From an uncultured Collinsella sp. (GTDB lineage Bacteria > Actinomycetota > Coriobacteriia > Coriobacteriales > Coriobacteriaceae): a stretch of 8,241 nucleotides of DNA. Of the stretch, positions 1 to 6,271 are shown piece after piece. The stretch is from assembly GCA_900549135.1 (NCBI GenBank), contig URNI01000084.1, positions 1 through 8,241 of the forward strand, written 5' to 3'. The position numbers and the translations under genes were made by a program. Numbering within the stretch: the stretch's first letter is position 1; each line of letters starts with the position of its first letter. The notes beneath the pieces were generated by a model. It ran no database searches. It was given only the letters and a program-made list of their open reading frames with translations, and was not told where the DNA came from.

Positions 1-1292
1 TGACCTACGGCGCCGACGGGCTGGCGCACGCCGACAACGGCAAGGCCGTCTTTGTGCAGGGCGCCGTGGCAGGCGACACCGTCGAGGTCGAGGTCGTACA
101 GGACGGTAAGTCGTTCATGCGTGCCCGCACCACCGAGATTCTGGAGCCAAGCCCCGATCGCATTCAGCCTCCCTGCCCCTTCGTGGGCATCTGCGGCGGC
201 TGCTCGTGGGGCAATCTCTCACGCACGGCACAGCTCGCCGCCAAGGAGCAAAATCTGCGCTCCACGCTCGAGCGTATCGGCAAGTTCAGCCCCGATCAAG
301 TCGATGAACTGGTGCAACCCATCCGCCACACCAAGGATGATTGGGGCTACCGCAATAAAATCGAACTCGAGCCGACCGTTGTAAACGGCCGCGTGCGTCT
401 TGGCATGCACGGTGTCGATCCTCGCAAGATCGTGACCGTCGATTCGTGCCCGTTGTTCGACAAACGTTTCCCCAAGGCACTCAAATCGGTCGTCGGCGCG
501 CTCAATTATCTGAGCGGCAGCCACGACCTGGGCCTTGAGCGCGTGGGCATTCGCGCCTCGCGTCGCACCAAGGCACTCGAGGTAGCGCTCTGGACGCCTA
601 CGGGCTCTTTCCCGCGCTCGCAAGTCTCGCGCGTGTTGGCAGACGCCGCGCACCCCACAAGTGTCGTACGCGTGATGAGCAAGGGCGAAAAGAAGGCCCG
701 CCGTGTTTCCAAGGTCGAAATGCTCGCCGGAGAGGGCTCATGGACCGAGAATATCGCCGAGGGTCAGATGCGCTTGTCTGCCCCGTCTTTTTTCCAGGTC
801 AACACCAAGGGTGCCGAGATTTTGATCGAGCTTGTCATGGAAGCGCTCGATCCGCAGGAAGACGAGCTTGCCGTGGACCTGTACTGCGGTGCCGGCACCT
901 TTACCCTGCCGCTCGCCCGCCGCTGCGACTTTGTCGCCGCCGTCGAGGCCTACGGCCCCGCCGTGCGCGACCTGCGCCGTAACCTGGAGATCAACAAGCT
1001 TGATAACGTCGACGTCATTGGCGGAGACGCGGTGCGCGAGTTCCCCGACCAGGATGCCGACGTCTTGGTGGTCGACCCGCCGCGCGCAGGCCTCGCCCCC
1101 GAAGCGATCGACCTTATCGCCAGCACGAGTGCCCGCGATGTCGCCTACGTGAGCTGCGACCCGGCCACCCTGGCGCGCGATCTCAAACGCTTTGTCGAAG
1201 AAGGCACCTTCTCCCCCGTAAAGATCACGCCAGTCGACCTGTTCCCACAAACCTTCCACTGCGAGACCGTCGTCCACCTTAGGCGCAACTAG
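1..1292 (+). CDS. rlmD: 23S rRNA (uracil-C5)-methyltransferase, RlmD/RumA-TrmA family (5' truncated by window edge)
   Basis: Transfers a methyl group from S-adenosylmethionine to C5 of a uridine in 23S rRNA. The frame is open from nt 3, so the true start lies upstream; 429 residues are visible and only a few N-terminal ones should be missing. It opens inside a TRAM RNA-binding domain (YGADGLAHADNGKAVFVQGA). A [4Fe-4S] set follows, Cys58-x5-Cys64-x2-Cys67 (CPFVGICGGC), with a likely fourth ligand at Cys149 (DSCPLF). Then come FFQVN (263-267), the SAM-binding DLYCGAG (292-298), DPPRAG (358-363), the nucleophile Cys385 in VSCDPATLARDL, and the catalytic-base motif HCET with Glu421. All key residues are present. 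E. coli RlmD modifies U1939, while Gram-positive RlmCD enzymes modify both U747 and U1939, so the exact target is not decided here. No intrinsic terminator is visible after its stop. Confidence 0.93.
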   Translation, partial: TYGADGLAHADNGKAVFVQGAVAGDTVEVEVVQDGKSFMRARTTEILEPSPDRIQPPCPFVGICGGCSWGNLSRTAQLAAKEQNLRSTLERIGKFSPDQVDELVQPIRHTKDDWGYRNKIELEPTVVNGRVRLGMHGVDPRKIVTVDSCPLFDKRFPKALKSVVGALNYLSGSHDLGLERVGIRASRRTKALEVALWTPTGSFPRSQVSRVLADAAHPTSVVRVMSKGEKKARRVSKVEMLAGEGSWTENIAEGQMRLSAPSFFQVNTKGAEILIELVMEALDPQEDELAVDLYCGAGTFTLPLARRCDFVAAVEAYGPAVRDLRRNLEINKLDNVDVIGGDAVREFPDQDADVLVVDPPRAGLAPEAIDLIASTSARDVAYVSCDPATLARDLKRFVEEGTFSPVKITPVDLFPQTFHCETVVHLRRN

Positions 1293-1333
1293 CCACTTAA
1301 TCATTGCTCAGAAAAATCATTGGGAAATCGAGC

Positions 1334-1362
1334 GTGGCAAGCGTATGTCTTCGGGGTATAAG
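1334..1362 (+). promoter_or_regulatory. Candidate sigma-A-type promoter for the DJ-1/maf unit
   Basis: A -35-like GTGGCA (1334-1339, 4 of 6 to TTGACA) and a -10-like TATAAG (1357-1362, 5 of 6 to TATAAT) are separated by 17 bp. They lie in the 107-bp gap between the rRNA methyltransferase and the DJ-1 gene, 38 bp before its ATG. TAAGACGGC (1359-1367) and GCCGCCTTA (1377-1385) can pair at 8 of 9 positions just before the ribosome binding site, so part of the leader may be structured. This rests on consensus matching alone. Confidence 0.45.
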
Positions 1363-1386
1363 ACGGCTAATTGTATGCCGCCTTAC

Positions 1387-1402
1387 GAAAGGAACTCACA
1401 TG
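1387..1402 (+). promoter_or_regulatory. Ribosome binding site fixing the DJ-1 start at 1400
   Basis: An AAAGGA core sits about 7 nt before the ATG at 1400. The frame is open further upstream, with a possible start at 1304, but that would add 32 residues (MLRKIIGKSSVASVCLRG...) unrelated to the family and would run through the candidate promoter. The DJ-1 fold begins directly with MPSVAVLAADGFE, so 1400 is the start. Confidence 0.8.
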
Positions 1403-1942
1403 CCCAGCGTTGCCGTTCTCGCCGCCGATGGCTTTGAAACTATTGAATGCCTGACCATGGTCGACGTCATGCGTCGCGGCGGCGTGCGCGCCACGCTCGT
1501 TTCGATCATGCCCACGCGTGAGGTCGTGAGCTCGCTGCAGATTCCCGTGACCTGCGATGCCCTCTTTGACGAGATCAACTTTGACGAGTATGACTGCGTC
1601 GTGCTGCCCGGCGGCCTGCCCGGTGCCACCAACTTGCGCGCCGACCAGCGCGTCTGCGATGTGGTCTGCGAGTTCGCCGCGACTAAGCACGTTGCCGCCA
1701 TCTGCGCCGCCCCGTTTATCCTGGGCGAGCTTGGTCTACTCGAGGGACGCCGCGCCACGTGCTTCCCCGGATTTGAGAAGAGCTTCCCCGAAGGCGCCTA
1801 TACCGGCAAGAAGGTCACGCAAGACGGCAATATCATCACTGCCAGCGGCATGGCACAGTCGCTCCCCTTTGCCCTGGAGCTGCTGCGCACGCTCGCCGGC
1901 GACAAGGCCGTCGAGAAGGTCGCCGAGGGCATCCAGCTATGA
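1400..1942 (+). CDS. DJ-1/PfpI family protein (YajL/ThiJ-like)
   Basis: A 180-residue protein of the DJ-1 class I glutamine-amidotransferase-like superfamily. The first strand MPSVAVLAADGFETIE carries Glu16, matching the glutamate that contacts the reactive cysteine in DJ-1. The nucleophile elbow is AAICAAPFILGELGLL with Cys102, followed by ATCFPGFEKSFP, which is typical of the YajL/DJ-1 branch. Length is normal for the family and no signal peptide or membrane segment is seen, so it should be cytosolic. Family members are linked to oxidative or electrophile stress, with glyoxalase, deglycase or chaperone activities proposed and disputed; the exact function here cannot be read from sequence. 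Its stop overlaps the maf start in ATGA (1939-1942), so the two are probably translated in a coupled way from one transcript. Confidence 0.88.
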   Translation: MPSVAVLAADGFETIECLTMVDVMRRGGVRATLVSIMPTREVVSSLQIPVTCDALFDEINFDEYDCVVLPGGLPGATNLRADQRVCDVVCEFAATKHVAAICAAPFILGELGLLEGRRATCFPGFEKSFPEGAYTGKKVTQDGNIITASGMAQSLPFALELLRTLAGDKAVEKVAEGIQL

Positions 1943-2520
1943 TCTTGGCTTCGCAATCGCCGCGCCGCATTGAGCTGATGCGCGAGGCAGGCTACAACAT
2001 TCGCGTGATTCCCGCGGATATCGACGAAACGCCCTTTGATGGCGAGGCCCCGCTCACGCTTGTCGAGCGCTTGGCACGCGCCAAGGCGGCTGCCGTTGCT
2101 ACCGAGTATGCCGAGCCCAAAGAACTGACGGTCGCGGCCGACACCATCGTCACCTTCGACGGCAAGATTTTGGGCAAGCCGGCAACCGAGGGCGAGGCGC
2201 GCACCATGCTCCGTGAGCTTTCGGGCCGCACGCACCAGGTCGCAACCGGCGTCTGCATCGTTAAGGCAGGCGATACGGCCGCCCCGCATGCCGCCGAGAG
2301 TCTGTCGTTTGTCGATGTGACCGACGTGACGTTCTATGAGCTTACCGAAGAGCAGATCGAGCGCTATGTTGCCTCCGGCGAACCCATGGACAAGGCCGGC
2401 GCCTACGGCATTCAGGGCACAGGCGGACGCATGCTCGTGCACGATATTTCGGGCGACTTCTATAACGTGGTGGGCTTACCCATCGCCCGCGTCGCGCGCG
2501 CGATTCAAAAACTCTCGTAA
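1939..2520 (+). CDS. maf: Maf family nucleoside triphosphate pyrophosphatase
   Basis: A 193-residue Maf/Ham1-fold enzyme that hydrolyses nucleoside triphosphates to monophosphate and pyrophosphate, thought to clear non-canonical or excess nucleotides from the pool. The diagnostic N-terminus LASQSPRRIELM (residues 3-14) is present, as are VAADTIV with the catalytic-type Asp68, GKILGKP (75-81), LSGRTHQVATGV (94-105) and MDKAGAYGIQG (150-160). The overall pattern resembles the YhdE-type (dTTP/UTP) branch more than the m7GTP-specific YceF branch, but this is a judgement by eye. The ATG at 1939 overlaps the preceding DJ-1 stop by 4 nt, and with no separate good Shine-Dalgarno reinitiation is likely. 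A hairpin terminator follows 8 bp after the stop. Confidence 0.92.
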   Translation: MILASQSPRRIELMREAGYNIRVIPADIDETPFDGEAPLTLVERLARAKAAAVATEYAEPKELTVAADTIVTFDGKILGKPATEGEARTMLRELSGRTHQVATGVCIVKAGDTAAPHAAESLSFVDVTDVTFYELTEEQIERYVASGEPMDKAGAYGIQGTGGRMLVHDISGDFYNVVGLPIARVARAIQKLS

Positions 2521-2528
2521 TTGCATCT

Positions 2529-2560
2529 GGCGCTGGGTATTCCCCAGCGCCTACAATTTT
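2529..2560 (+). terminator. Intrinsic terminator after maf
   Basis: A perfect 9-bp stem, GGCGCTGGG (2529-2537) with CCCAGCGCC (2543-2551), has a 5-nt loop and is followed by TACAATTTT. The T-run is short and interrupted, so termination may be moderate. No convincing promoter is seen between here and the peptidase gene; a TACAAT at 2552-2557 lacks a -35 partner. Confidence 0.65.
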
Positions 2561-2621
2561 GGCGTACCGTACGGATCCCGACCGGGCACAAGGCGCGGCG
2601 GAAAACCGATAGGAGTTAAAC

Positions 2622-3623
2622 ATGGATACACCGCTCGAGGCCATTGACGTCTGCGATGTCGATGGCTTTTGCTATGGCAACTATACGGACGAGGAGGCTG
2701 GCACCGGCTGCACCGTAATCGTGGCGCCCGAGGGTGCCACCGGCGGCGTTGACGTACGCGGTGGCGCTCCCGCTTCGCGCGAGACTGACCTGCTGCGTCC
2801 CGAGAACACCGTCGATAAAGTCCACGCCGTCTGCCTTTCGGGCGGATCGGCCTTTGGCCTCGAAGCCGCAAGCGGCGTGGCCCGCGAACTCGAGAGCCGC
2901 GGCATCGGTCTGCCCGTCGGACCCACGCAGGTGCCCATCGTGTGCTCCAGCTGCATCTTCGACCTTGCCTTTGGCGACCCCACCGTGCGCCCCGACATTG
3001 AGGCCGGCATCGCCGCCGTGTGCGAAGCACTCGACCACACCCCCACCAAGCTCGAACAGGGCAACGTAGGCGCCGGCACGGGCGCCACCGTGGGTAAGCT
3101 CATGGGGCCCGCCACCTGCATGAAGGCCGGCCTTGGAGCTGCCGCCGTGGCACTCGGCCCCATCAAGATGGGCGCCGTGGTCTCGGTCAACGCCTGCGGC
3201 AACGTTGTCGACCCCTTCACCGGCGAGTGGGTCGCCGGCATGCGCGCCGCAGCCGATAGCGACCAGATCGTCGACATGGAACTCGCAGCCTTTGCCGCCG
3301 CCGGATCCATGCAGATGCCGCTCGACCGCACCAACACCACCATCAGCTGCATCATCACCAACGTGGAACTCACTAAGGCACAAGCCACCAAGGTCTCCCA
3401 GATGGCCGCAGACGCCTACGCACACGCCATCCGTCCCACGCACACCACCAACGACGGCGACACCATCTACACCCTCGCCAGCGGCAAACTGGGCGCCCAG
3501 GCAAGCGCCGCCGTTCCCCTAGACCTGCTGGGCATGCTCGCAGTAAGGGCCCTGGAAACTGCCATCGTAAACGGAGCCAAAACCGCCAAAACCTCCCACA
3601 GCATCCCCGGCGCCGCGAAGTAG
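2622..3623 (+). CDS. P1 family peptidase (DmpA/NylC-like, MEROPS S58-type Ntn hydrolase)
   Basis: A 333-residue member of the L-aminopeptidase/D-esterase family. These enzymes fold as one chain and then cleave themselves to expose an N-terminal nucleophile. Recognisable blocks are AVCLSGGSAFGLEAASGVARELE (69-91), QGNVGAGTGATVGKLMGP (146-163), KMGAVVSVNACGNVVDP (182-198), and TNTTISCIITNVELTKAQATKVSQMA (237-262), then IRPTHTTNDGDTIYTLASG (270-288). By comparison with NylC-type members the predicted autocleavage is Asn238/Thr239, making Thr239 the nucleophile. AGGAG at 2611-2615, 6 nt before the ATG, supports the start. There is no signal peptide, so it is probably cytosolic. Ten cysteines, including Cys108-x2-Cys111, are many for this length. 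The natural substrate is unknown; small peptides or amides are likely. It is probably monocistronic, with a terminator before and a large terminator structure after. Confidence 0.9.
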   Translation: MDTPLEAIDVCDVDGFCYGNYTDEEAGTGCTVIVAPEGATGGVDVRGGAPASRETDLLRPENTVDKVHAVCLSGGSAFGLEAASGVARELESRGIGLPVGPTQVPIVCSSCIFDLAFGDPTVRPDIEAGIAAVCEALDHTPTKLEQGNVGAGTGATVGKLMGPATCMKAGLGAAAVALGPIKMGAVVSVNACGNVVDPFTGEWVAGMRAAADSDQIVDMELAAFAAAGSMQMPLDRTNTTISCIITNVELTKAQATKVSQMAADAYAHAIRPTHTTNDGDTIYTLASGKLGAQASAAVPLDLLGMLAVRALETAIVNGAKTAKTSHSIPGAAK

Positions 3624-3634
3624 TCCACTCGACC

Positions 3635-3763
3635 GTCGGTCGGAGACGGGCGGGCGTTACGTTTGCTGCTCTACAGTCCTATGCAAGACGAAGGCCACAT
3701 TAAGTGGCCTTCTTTGCATGCGGAACTCGCGACAAACGTAATGCCCGCCCGCCTCCGACCGAC
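3635..3763. repeat. 31-nt inverted repeat enclosing the peptidase terminator
   Basis: The left arm (3635-3665, beginning GTCGGTCGGAG and ending TTACGTTTG) and right arm (3733-3763) are reverse complements at 29 of 31 positions. As RNA, one of the two differences is a G-U wobble. The left arm starts 11 nt after the peptidase stop. The 67-nt interior holds a further terminator hairpin, so the transcript could fold into a long two-stage hairpin. Confidence 0.85.
3681..3719 (+). terminator. Intrinsic terminator after the P1 peptidase gene
   Basis: GAAGGCCAC (3690-3698) and GTGGCCTTC (3704-3712) form a perfect 9-bp stem with loop ATTAA. ATGCAA (3681-3686) and TTGCAT (3714-3719) extend it across a small asymmetric bulge. 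The T-run after the stem is only TTT(T), so the surrounding 31-nt inverted repeat may contribute. Confidence 0.65.
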
Positions 3764-3774
3764 TTCCAACCTAA

Positions 3775-3831
3775 TTCTTTTCAGCCCAGGCCCCTGTGTA
3801 CCGCGCTTCGAAGATCTTCAAATTCAAATAA
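3775..3831 (+). pseudogene. Vestigial glycosyltransferase 3' end (remnant of a lost paralogue)
   Basis: On the plus strand nt 3805-3831 read A-S-K-I-F-K-F-K-stop. The intact glycosyltransferase on the opposite strand ends A-S-K-I-F-K-F-N-stop (3993-3967). The two 27-nt stretches match at 23 positions, and all four differences fall in third codon positions; two are synonymous sense changes and one exchanges TAG for TAA. That pattern suggests divergence while coding. The plus-strand frame is open only back to 3775 (stop at 3772-3774), and upstream residues no longer resemble the family. Similarity continues past the stop codons into the shared terminator. I infer a decayed paralogue or an inverted duplication of the gene end; the stretch is short, so chance or conversion through the inverted repeat cannot be excluded. 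Confidence 0.45.
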
Positions 3832-3855
3832 CCTGACAATCGATTCTTATAGCAG

Positions 3856-3880
3856 AGGCCCCTTGGCCTTTAGTTTGATA
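3856..3880 (+). terminator. Terminator-like hairpin, plus strand
   Basis: AGGCC-CCTT-GGCCT (3856-3869) forms a 5-bp stem followed by TTAGTTTG, positioned 25 nt after the vestigial glycosyltransferase stop. The same element occurs on the minus strand at 3934-3914. The stem is short for a strong terminator. Confidence 0.4.
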
Positions 3881-3934
3881 CAAGTTCCACGCGAGCAGGA
3901 CTGTTCGCAGTAGCAAACTAAAGGCCAAGGGGCC
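3857..3934. repeat. Perfect 21-nt inverted repeat with nested hairpin
   Basis: The left arm (3857-3877, GGCCCCTTGGCC then TTTAGTTTG) and right arm (3914-3934) are exact reverse complements over 21 nt with a 36-nt interior. Inside, GCGAGCA (3891-3897) pairs with TGTTCGC (3902-3908) around GGAC with one G-U pair. It lies between convergent transcription units and can stop transcription from either side. Confidence 0.88.
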
Positions 3935-3935
3935 C
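3914..3935 (-). terminator. Terminator-like hairpin for the glf-glycosyltransferase transcript
   Basis: On the minus strand GGCC-CCTT-GGCC is followed by TTTAGTTTG, 32 nt after the glycosyltransferase stop. Together with the outer arm of the inverted repeat it can form a much longer hairpin, which makes termination of the glf unit here plausible. Confidence 0.5.
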
Positions 3936-3966
3936 AGTCAACCTATCAGCAGCGATTACTCAGCAG

Positions 3967-4998
3967 CTAGTTGAATTTGAAGATCTTTGAGGCAAGATGG
4001 TATAGGCCGAGTGTGGTTTTGTCTCCGGCCCGTCCACGCAGGTTGGTAAAGAAACCGACCACGCCGTAGCGAGCGCGACGATACATGCGCTCGTCGTACT
4101 CCTTCAGGTCCTTCCACAGAGTCTTCAGGCGCTCATCGGCACAATCTTCCTCGGAAAGCTTGGTGAGCACCGAGCAAATAGCCATCATCATGGTGAAGTA
4201 GCCCATCATGTACGAACGCAGACGCGAGGACTCAACGTCCTGGTACAGGTGGAACGATTCCATCATGATGCGCGTTACGCGGAACTGCTGACCCAGACGC
4301 TTGACCATCGTGGCCTCGTTGACACTCTGGCCCTCGCGACCGATAAAGTAGCGGTAGAGGTCGATGTCGGCGTAGTACATGGTCTTGCAACGCGGCAGCG
4401 GCACGTAGGCGTAGATGTTGTCCACATAGAACGTGTGCGGCGGCATGGGAAGGTTGGACTCGCGCAGCACATCCGTGCGATAGCACAGGCTGTGCATGAG
4501 TAGGTTCTGGTCCAGGCGGAAATGACCGATCTGATCCCAGGAAAAGATCTTTTTGCGCGGCAGGGCAAATTTGTAGCCAATAGCGGTATGCGTGCCCTCG
4601 TAAACCTTCTCGTACACGTAGTTCGAGATAAACAGGTCAACGCGCTGGTCACGCTCTTCAAAGCCACGCAGAATCGACAGCATAGTCGAAAGAGCCGCAG
4701 CGTCGAGCCAGTCGTCCGAGTCGACGACCTTGTAGTAGGTGCCCTGTGCCTCGCGCAAGCCCGAAAGGACGGCGATGCCGTGGCCGCCGTTCTCCTGATG
4801 CACCGCGCGAATGATGCCGGGATAACGTGTCTCCCACTCGTCGGCCTTTACTGCCGTCTCGTCCTTGGAACCATCATCGACGATGATGATCTCGATATCG
4901 GTGGCGTAATTGCTCCCCTCCAGAATGGAGGTGATGCAATGGTCCATGTCCTTGGCGGCGTTATACGAGGGAATACCGAATGTTATGACTTTATGCAT
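3967..4998 (-). CDS. Glycosyltransferase family 2 (GT-A fold), likely surface glycan synthesis
   Basis: A 343-residue GT2 enzyme that would transfer a sugar from a nucleotide-sugar donor to a growing glycan. The GT-A domain shows VITFGIPSYN (4-13), IEIIIVDDGSKDET (35-48) with Asp41-Asp42-Gly43 for nucleotide binding, QENGGHGIAVLSGL (68-81), and the metal-binding DxD motif in KVVDSDDWLD (90-99). A helical C-terminal part (about 190-343) includes a hydrophobic, Met-rich stretch MMGYFTMMMAICSVL that may contact the membrane, but there are no clear multiple membrane spans. It overlaps the end of glf by 8 nt (ATGCATAA), so a galactofuranosyl or galactosyl role is plausible by context only. The start at 4998 places the GT2 core directly at the N-terminus; another ATG at 5016 would add six residues and overlap glf by 26 nt. 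Neither has a clear Shine-Dalgarno, which fits translational coupling to glf. Confidence 0.88.
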   Translation of the reverse strand: MHKVITFGIPSYNAAKDMDHCITSILEGSNYATDIEIIIVDDGSKDETAVKADEWETRYPGIIRAVHQENGGHGIAVLSGLREAQGTYYKVVDSDDWLDAAALSTMLSILRGFEERDQRVDLFISNYVYEKVYEGTHTAIGYKFALPRKKIFSWDQIGHFRLDQNLLMHSLCYRTDVLRESNLPMPPHTFYVDNIYAYVPLPRCKTMYYADIDLYRYFIGREGQSVNEATMVKRLGQQFRVTRIMMESFHLYQDVESSRLRSYMMGYFTMMMAICSVLTKLSEEDCADERLKTLWKDLKEYDERMYRRARYGVVGFFTNLRGRAGDKTTLGLYHLASKIFKFN

Positions 4999-6193
4999 GG
5001 CAGGCGATAATCTCATCCGAAAGATCGAGGGCGGAATTGGTCACGGCGTCCATATCGTAGTAACGATACTCGGCCAGGCGACCCACCGGGTGGAAGTTCG
5101 TCAGATTCTGGACGCGCTCAAGATAGCGCTCATAGAGCTCGCGGTTCTCGGGCTCCAGAATGGCGTAATAGGGCGTCTCGCCCGAGCCGGGCGTATAGGC
5201 CTTGGAGTACTCCTTCATGATGGTGGTCTTGCCGGGCAGGACCTGACCGGTCATGTTCTTGAACTCGGTGATACGCGTGTAGTCCTCGCTCGTGGTGTAG
5301 TTGACGGTGCCCACGGGCTGGAACTGGTCCATATCGAGCGTCTCGAACTTCATATCGAGCGTGCGGTACGGCAACGCACCCAAGTCGAGGCTGAACAGCT
5401 CATCGAGCGGACCGGTGTAGACAATCTCGCCACCATAGACCTTGCCGTCGATCTTGACGGTGGTCTCGTCGATCTCAAAGAGATCGCGGGCGTCCACATC
5501 GCAGAACACGTCGATCAGGTCGTGGTCGAGCATGTGCTCAAAGAGCGCCGTGTAGCCCTCCTGCGGCATGCCCTGGAAGGGAGCTTGCGGGAAGTAGCGG
5601 TCATCATCGCCCACAAAGACGGGAACGCGGCCGGTGATCGAGGGGTCGATCTGATCGGGCGTCTGGCCCCACTGCTTCATGGTGTAATGCAAAAAGACGT
5701 TCTCGTAGACGTAATCGGCGACCTCGGCAAGATCCGGGTCGTTCTTCTTACGCAGCTCCATAATGGGCACCTTGACATCCTTGCCAAAGGTCTCCACGAG
5801 CTTCTGATACAGCTCCTCGCCGCGCTCGTCACCAAAGGCGAGCTTGAGACTCGCATGGTTGAAGGGCACGGGCATAAGGGTACCGTTGATGTTGGCGAGC
5901 ACCTTGTGCTGATAATCCGTCCACTTGGTAAAGCGCGACAGGAAATTGTGGACGCGCTCGTTAAAGGTATGGTAGATGTGCGGACCATACTCGTGGACCA
6001 GGATCCCGGCCTCATCAGCGCAGTCGTAGGCGTTGCCCGCAATGTGGCTACGGCGCTCCAGAACGGCAACGCGATAGCCGATGGTCTCGGCGAGACGGCG
6101 GGCACAAACGGCACCGGCATATCCGGCACCGACAACAATCATGTCGTATGCGCCGGCGTTAAAGCCTTCAGGCAGGCCTGAGGTAATCTGCAT
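4991..6193 (-). CDS. glf: UDP-galactopyranose mutase
   Basis: A 400-residue flavoenzyme that interconverts UDP-galactopyranose and UDP-galactofuranose, supplying Galf for cell-surface polysaccharides. The FAD-binding Rossmann motif is VVGAGYAGAVCARRLAE (20-36, GxGxxG at 22-27), followed by LERRSHIAGNAYD (45-57). Family blocks continue with EYGPHIYHT (68-76), VFLHYTMKQWG (166-176), DDRYFPQAPFQGMPQEGYTALFEHML (197-222), IVYTGPLDELF (257-267) and the C-terminal GRLAEYRYYDMD (371-382) with conserved arginines. Length is slightly above the usual 370-390 owing to a short N-terminal extension before the first strand. The ATG at 6193-6191 has an excellent AAGGAG (6204-6199), 5 nt away. It is the first gene of a two-gene minus-strand unit with the glycosyltransferase and faces away from pta across a 231-bp control region. 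Confidence 0.95.
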   Translation of the reverse strand: MQITSGLPEGFNAGAYDMIVVGAGYAGAVCARRLAETIGYRVAVLERRSHIAGNAYDCADEAGILVHEYGPHIYHTFNERVHNFLSRFTKWTDYQHKVLANINGTLMPVPFNHASLKLAFGDERGEELYQKLVETFGKDVKVPIMELRKKNDPDLAEVADYVYENVFLHYTMKQWGQTPDQIDPSITGRVPVFVGDDDRYFPQAPFQGMPQEGYTALFEHMLDHDLIDVFCDVDARDLFEIDETTVKIDGKVYGGEIVYTGPLDELFSLDLGALPYRTLDMKFETLDMDQFQPVGTVNYTTSEDYTRITEFKNMTGQVLPGKTTIMKEYSKAYTPGSGETPYYAILEPENRELYERYLERVQNLTNFHPVGRLAEYRYYDMDAVTNSALDLSDEIIACHA

Positions 6194-6236
6194 CGATACT
6201 CCTTGTCAAAAGCCACGGGCTCGTTAGCTGGGCTTT

Positions 6237-6255
6237 TCTCGAACATTCTTCGAGA
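6237..6255. promoter_or_regulatory. Operator-like palindrome in the glf-pta divergent region
   Basis: TCTCGAA (6237-6243) and TTCGAGA (6249-6255) form a perfect 7-bp inverted repeat with a 5-bp centre. It lies between the glf start and the paired -10 boxes, which would put it in the early transcribed part of glf. It could bind a dimeric regulator or form a small leader hairpin; no known regulator motif is matched with confidence. Confidence 0.3.
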
Positions 6256-6271
6256 CATATTTATCAGAGCG

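Larger units (their letters stand above)
3624..3966. other. Convergent intergenic region rich in inverted repeats, no credible gene
   Basis: The 343 bp between the peptidase (+) and the glycosyltransferase (-) hold, in order, a 31-nt near-perfect inverted repeat around a terminator, a short vestige resembling the end of a glycosyltransferase gene on the plus strand, and a perfect 21-nt inverted repeat that provides terminator-like hairpins on both strands. An open frame at 3704-3913 starts inside the terminator stem, has a low-complexity product and no Shine-Dalgarno, so it is not called as a gene. Confidence 0.75.

Noticed and set aside
1299..1322. Direct repeat of AATCATTG after the rRNA methyltransferase stop
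   Set aside because: Two 8-nt copies in AT-rich intergenic DNA are within chance expectation and show no further structure.
1304..1399. N-terminal extension of the DJ-1 protein from a start at 1304
   Set aside because: The extension is unlike the family, overlaps the candidate promoter, and the good ribosome binding site belongs to 1400.
2616..3443. 275-codon minus-strand open frame opposite the peptidase gene
   Set aside because: Glycine/histidine/aspartate-rich shadow of GC-biased codons; no recognisable domain.
3704..3913. Possible 69-residue gene in the convergent intergenic region
   Set aside because: It starts inside a terminator stem, spans the inverted repeats, lacks a ribosome binding site and resembles nothing.
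4910..6181. Long plus-strand open frame (423 codons) opposite glf
   Set aside because: It is a frame shadow of a clearly recognised glf; its product is a repetitive mix of V, L, G, D and H with no family motif, and no Shine-Dalgarno precedes it.
6239..6253. LexA/SOS box suggested by CGAACATTCTTCG
   Set aside because: The second half-site does not match GTTCG at the required spacing, and the perfect palindrome is a different, wider one.
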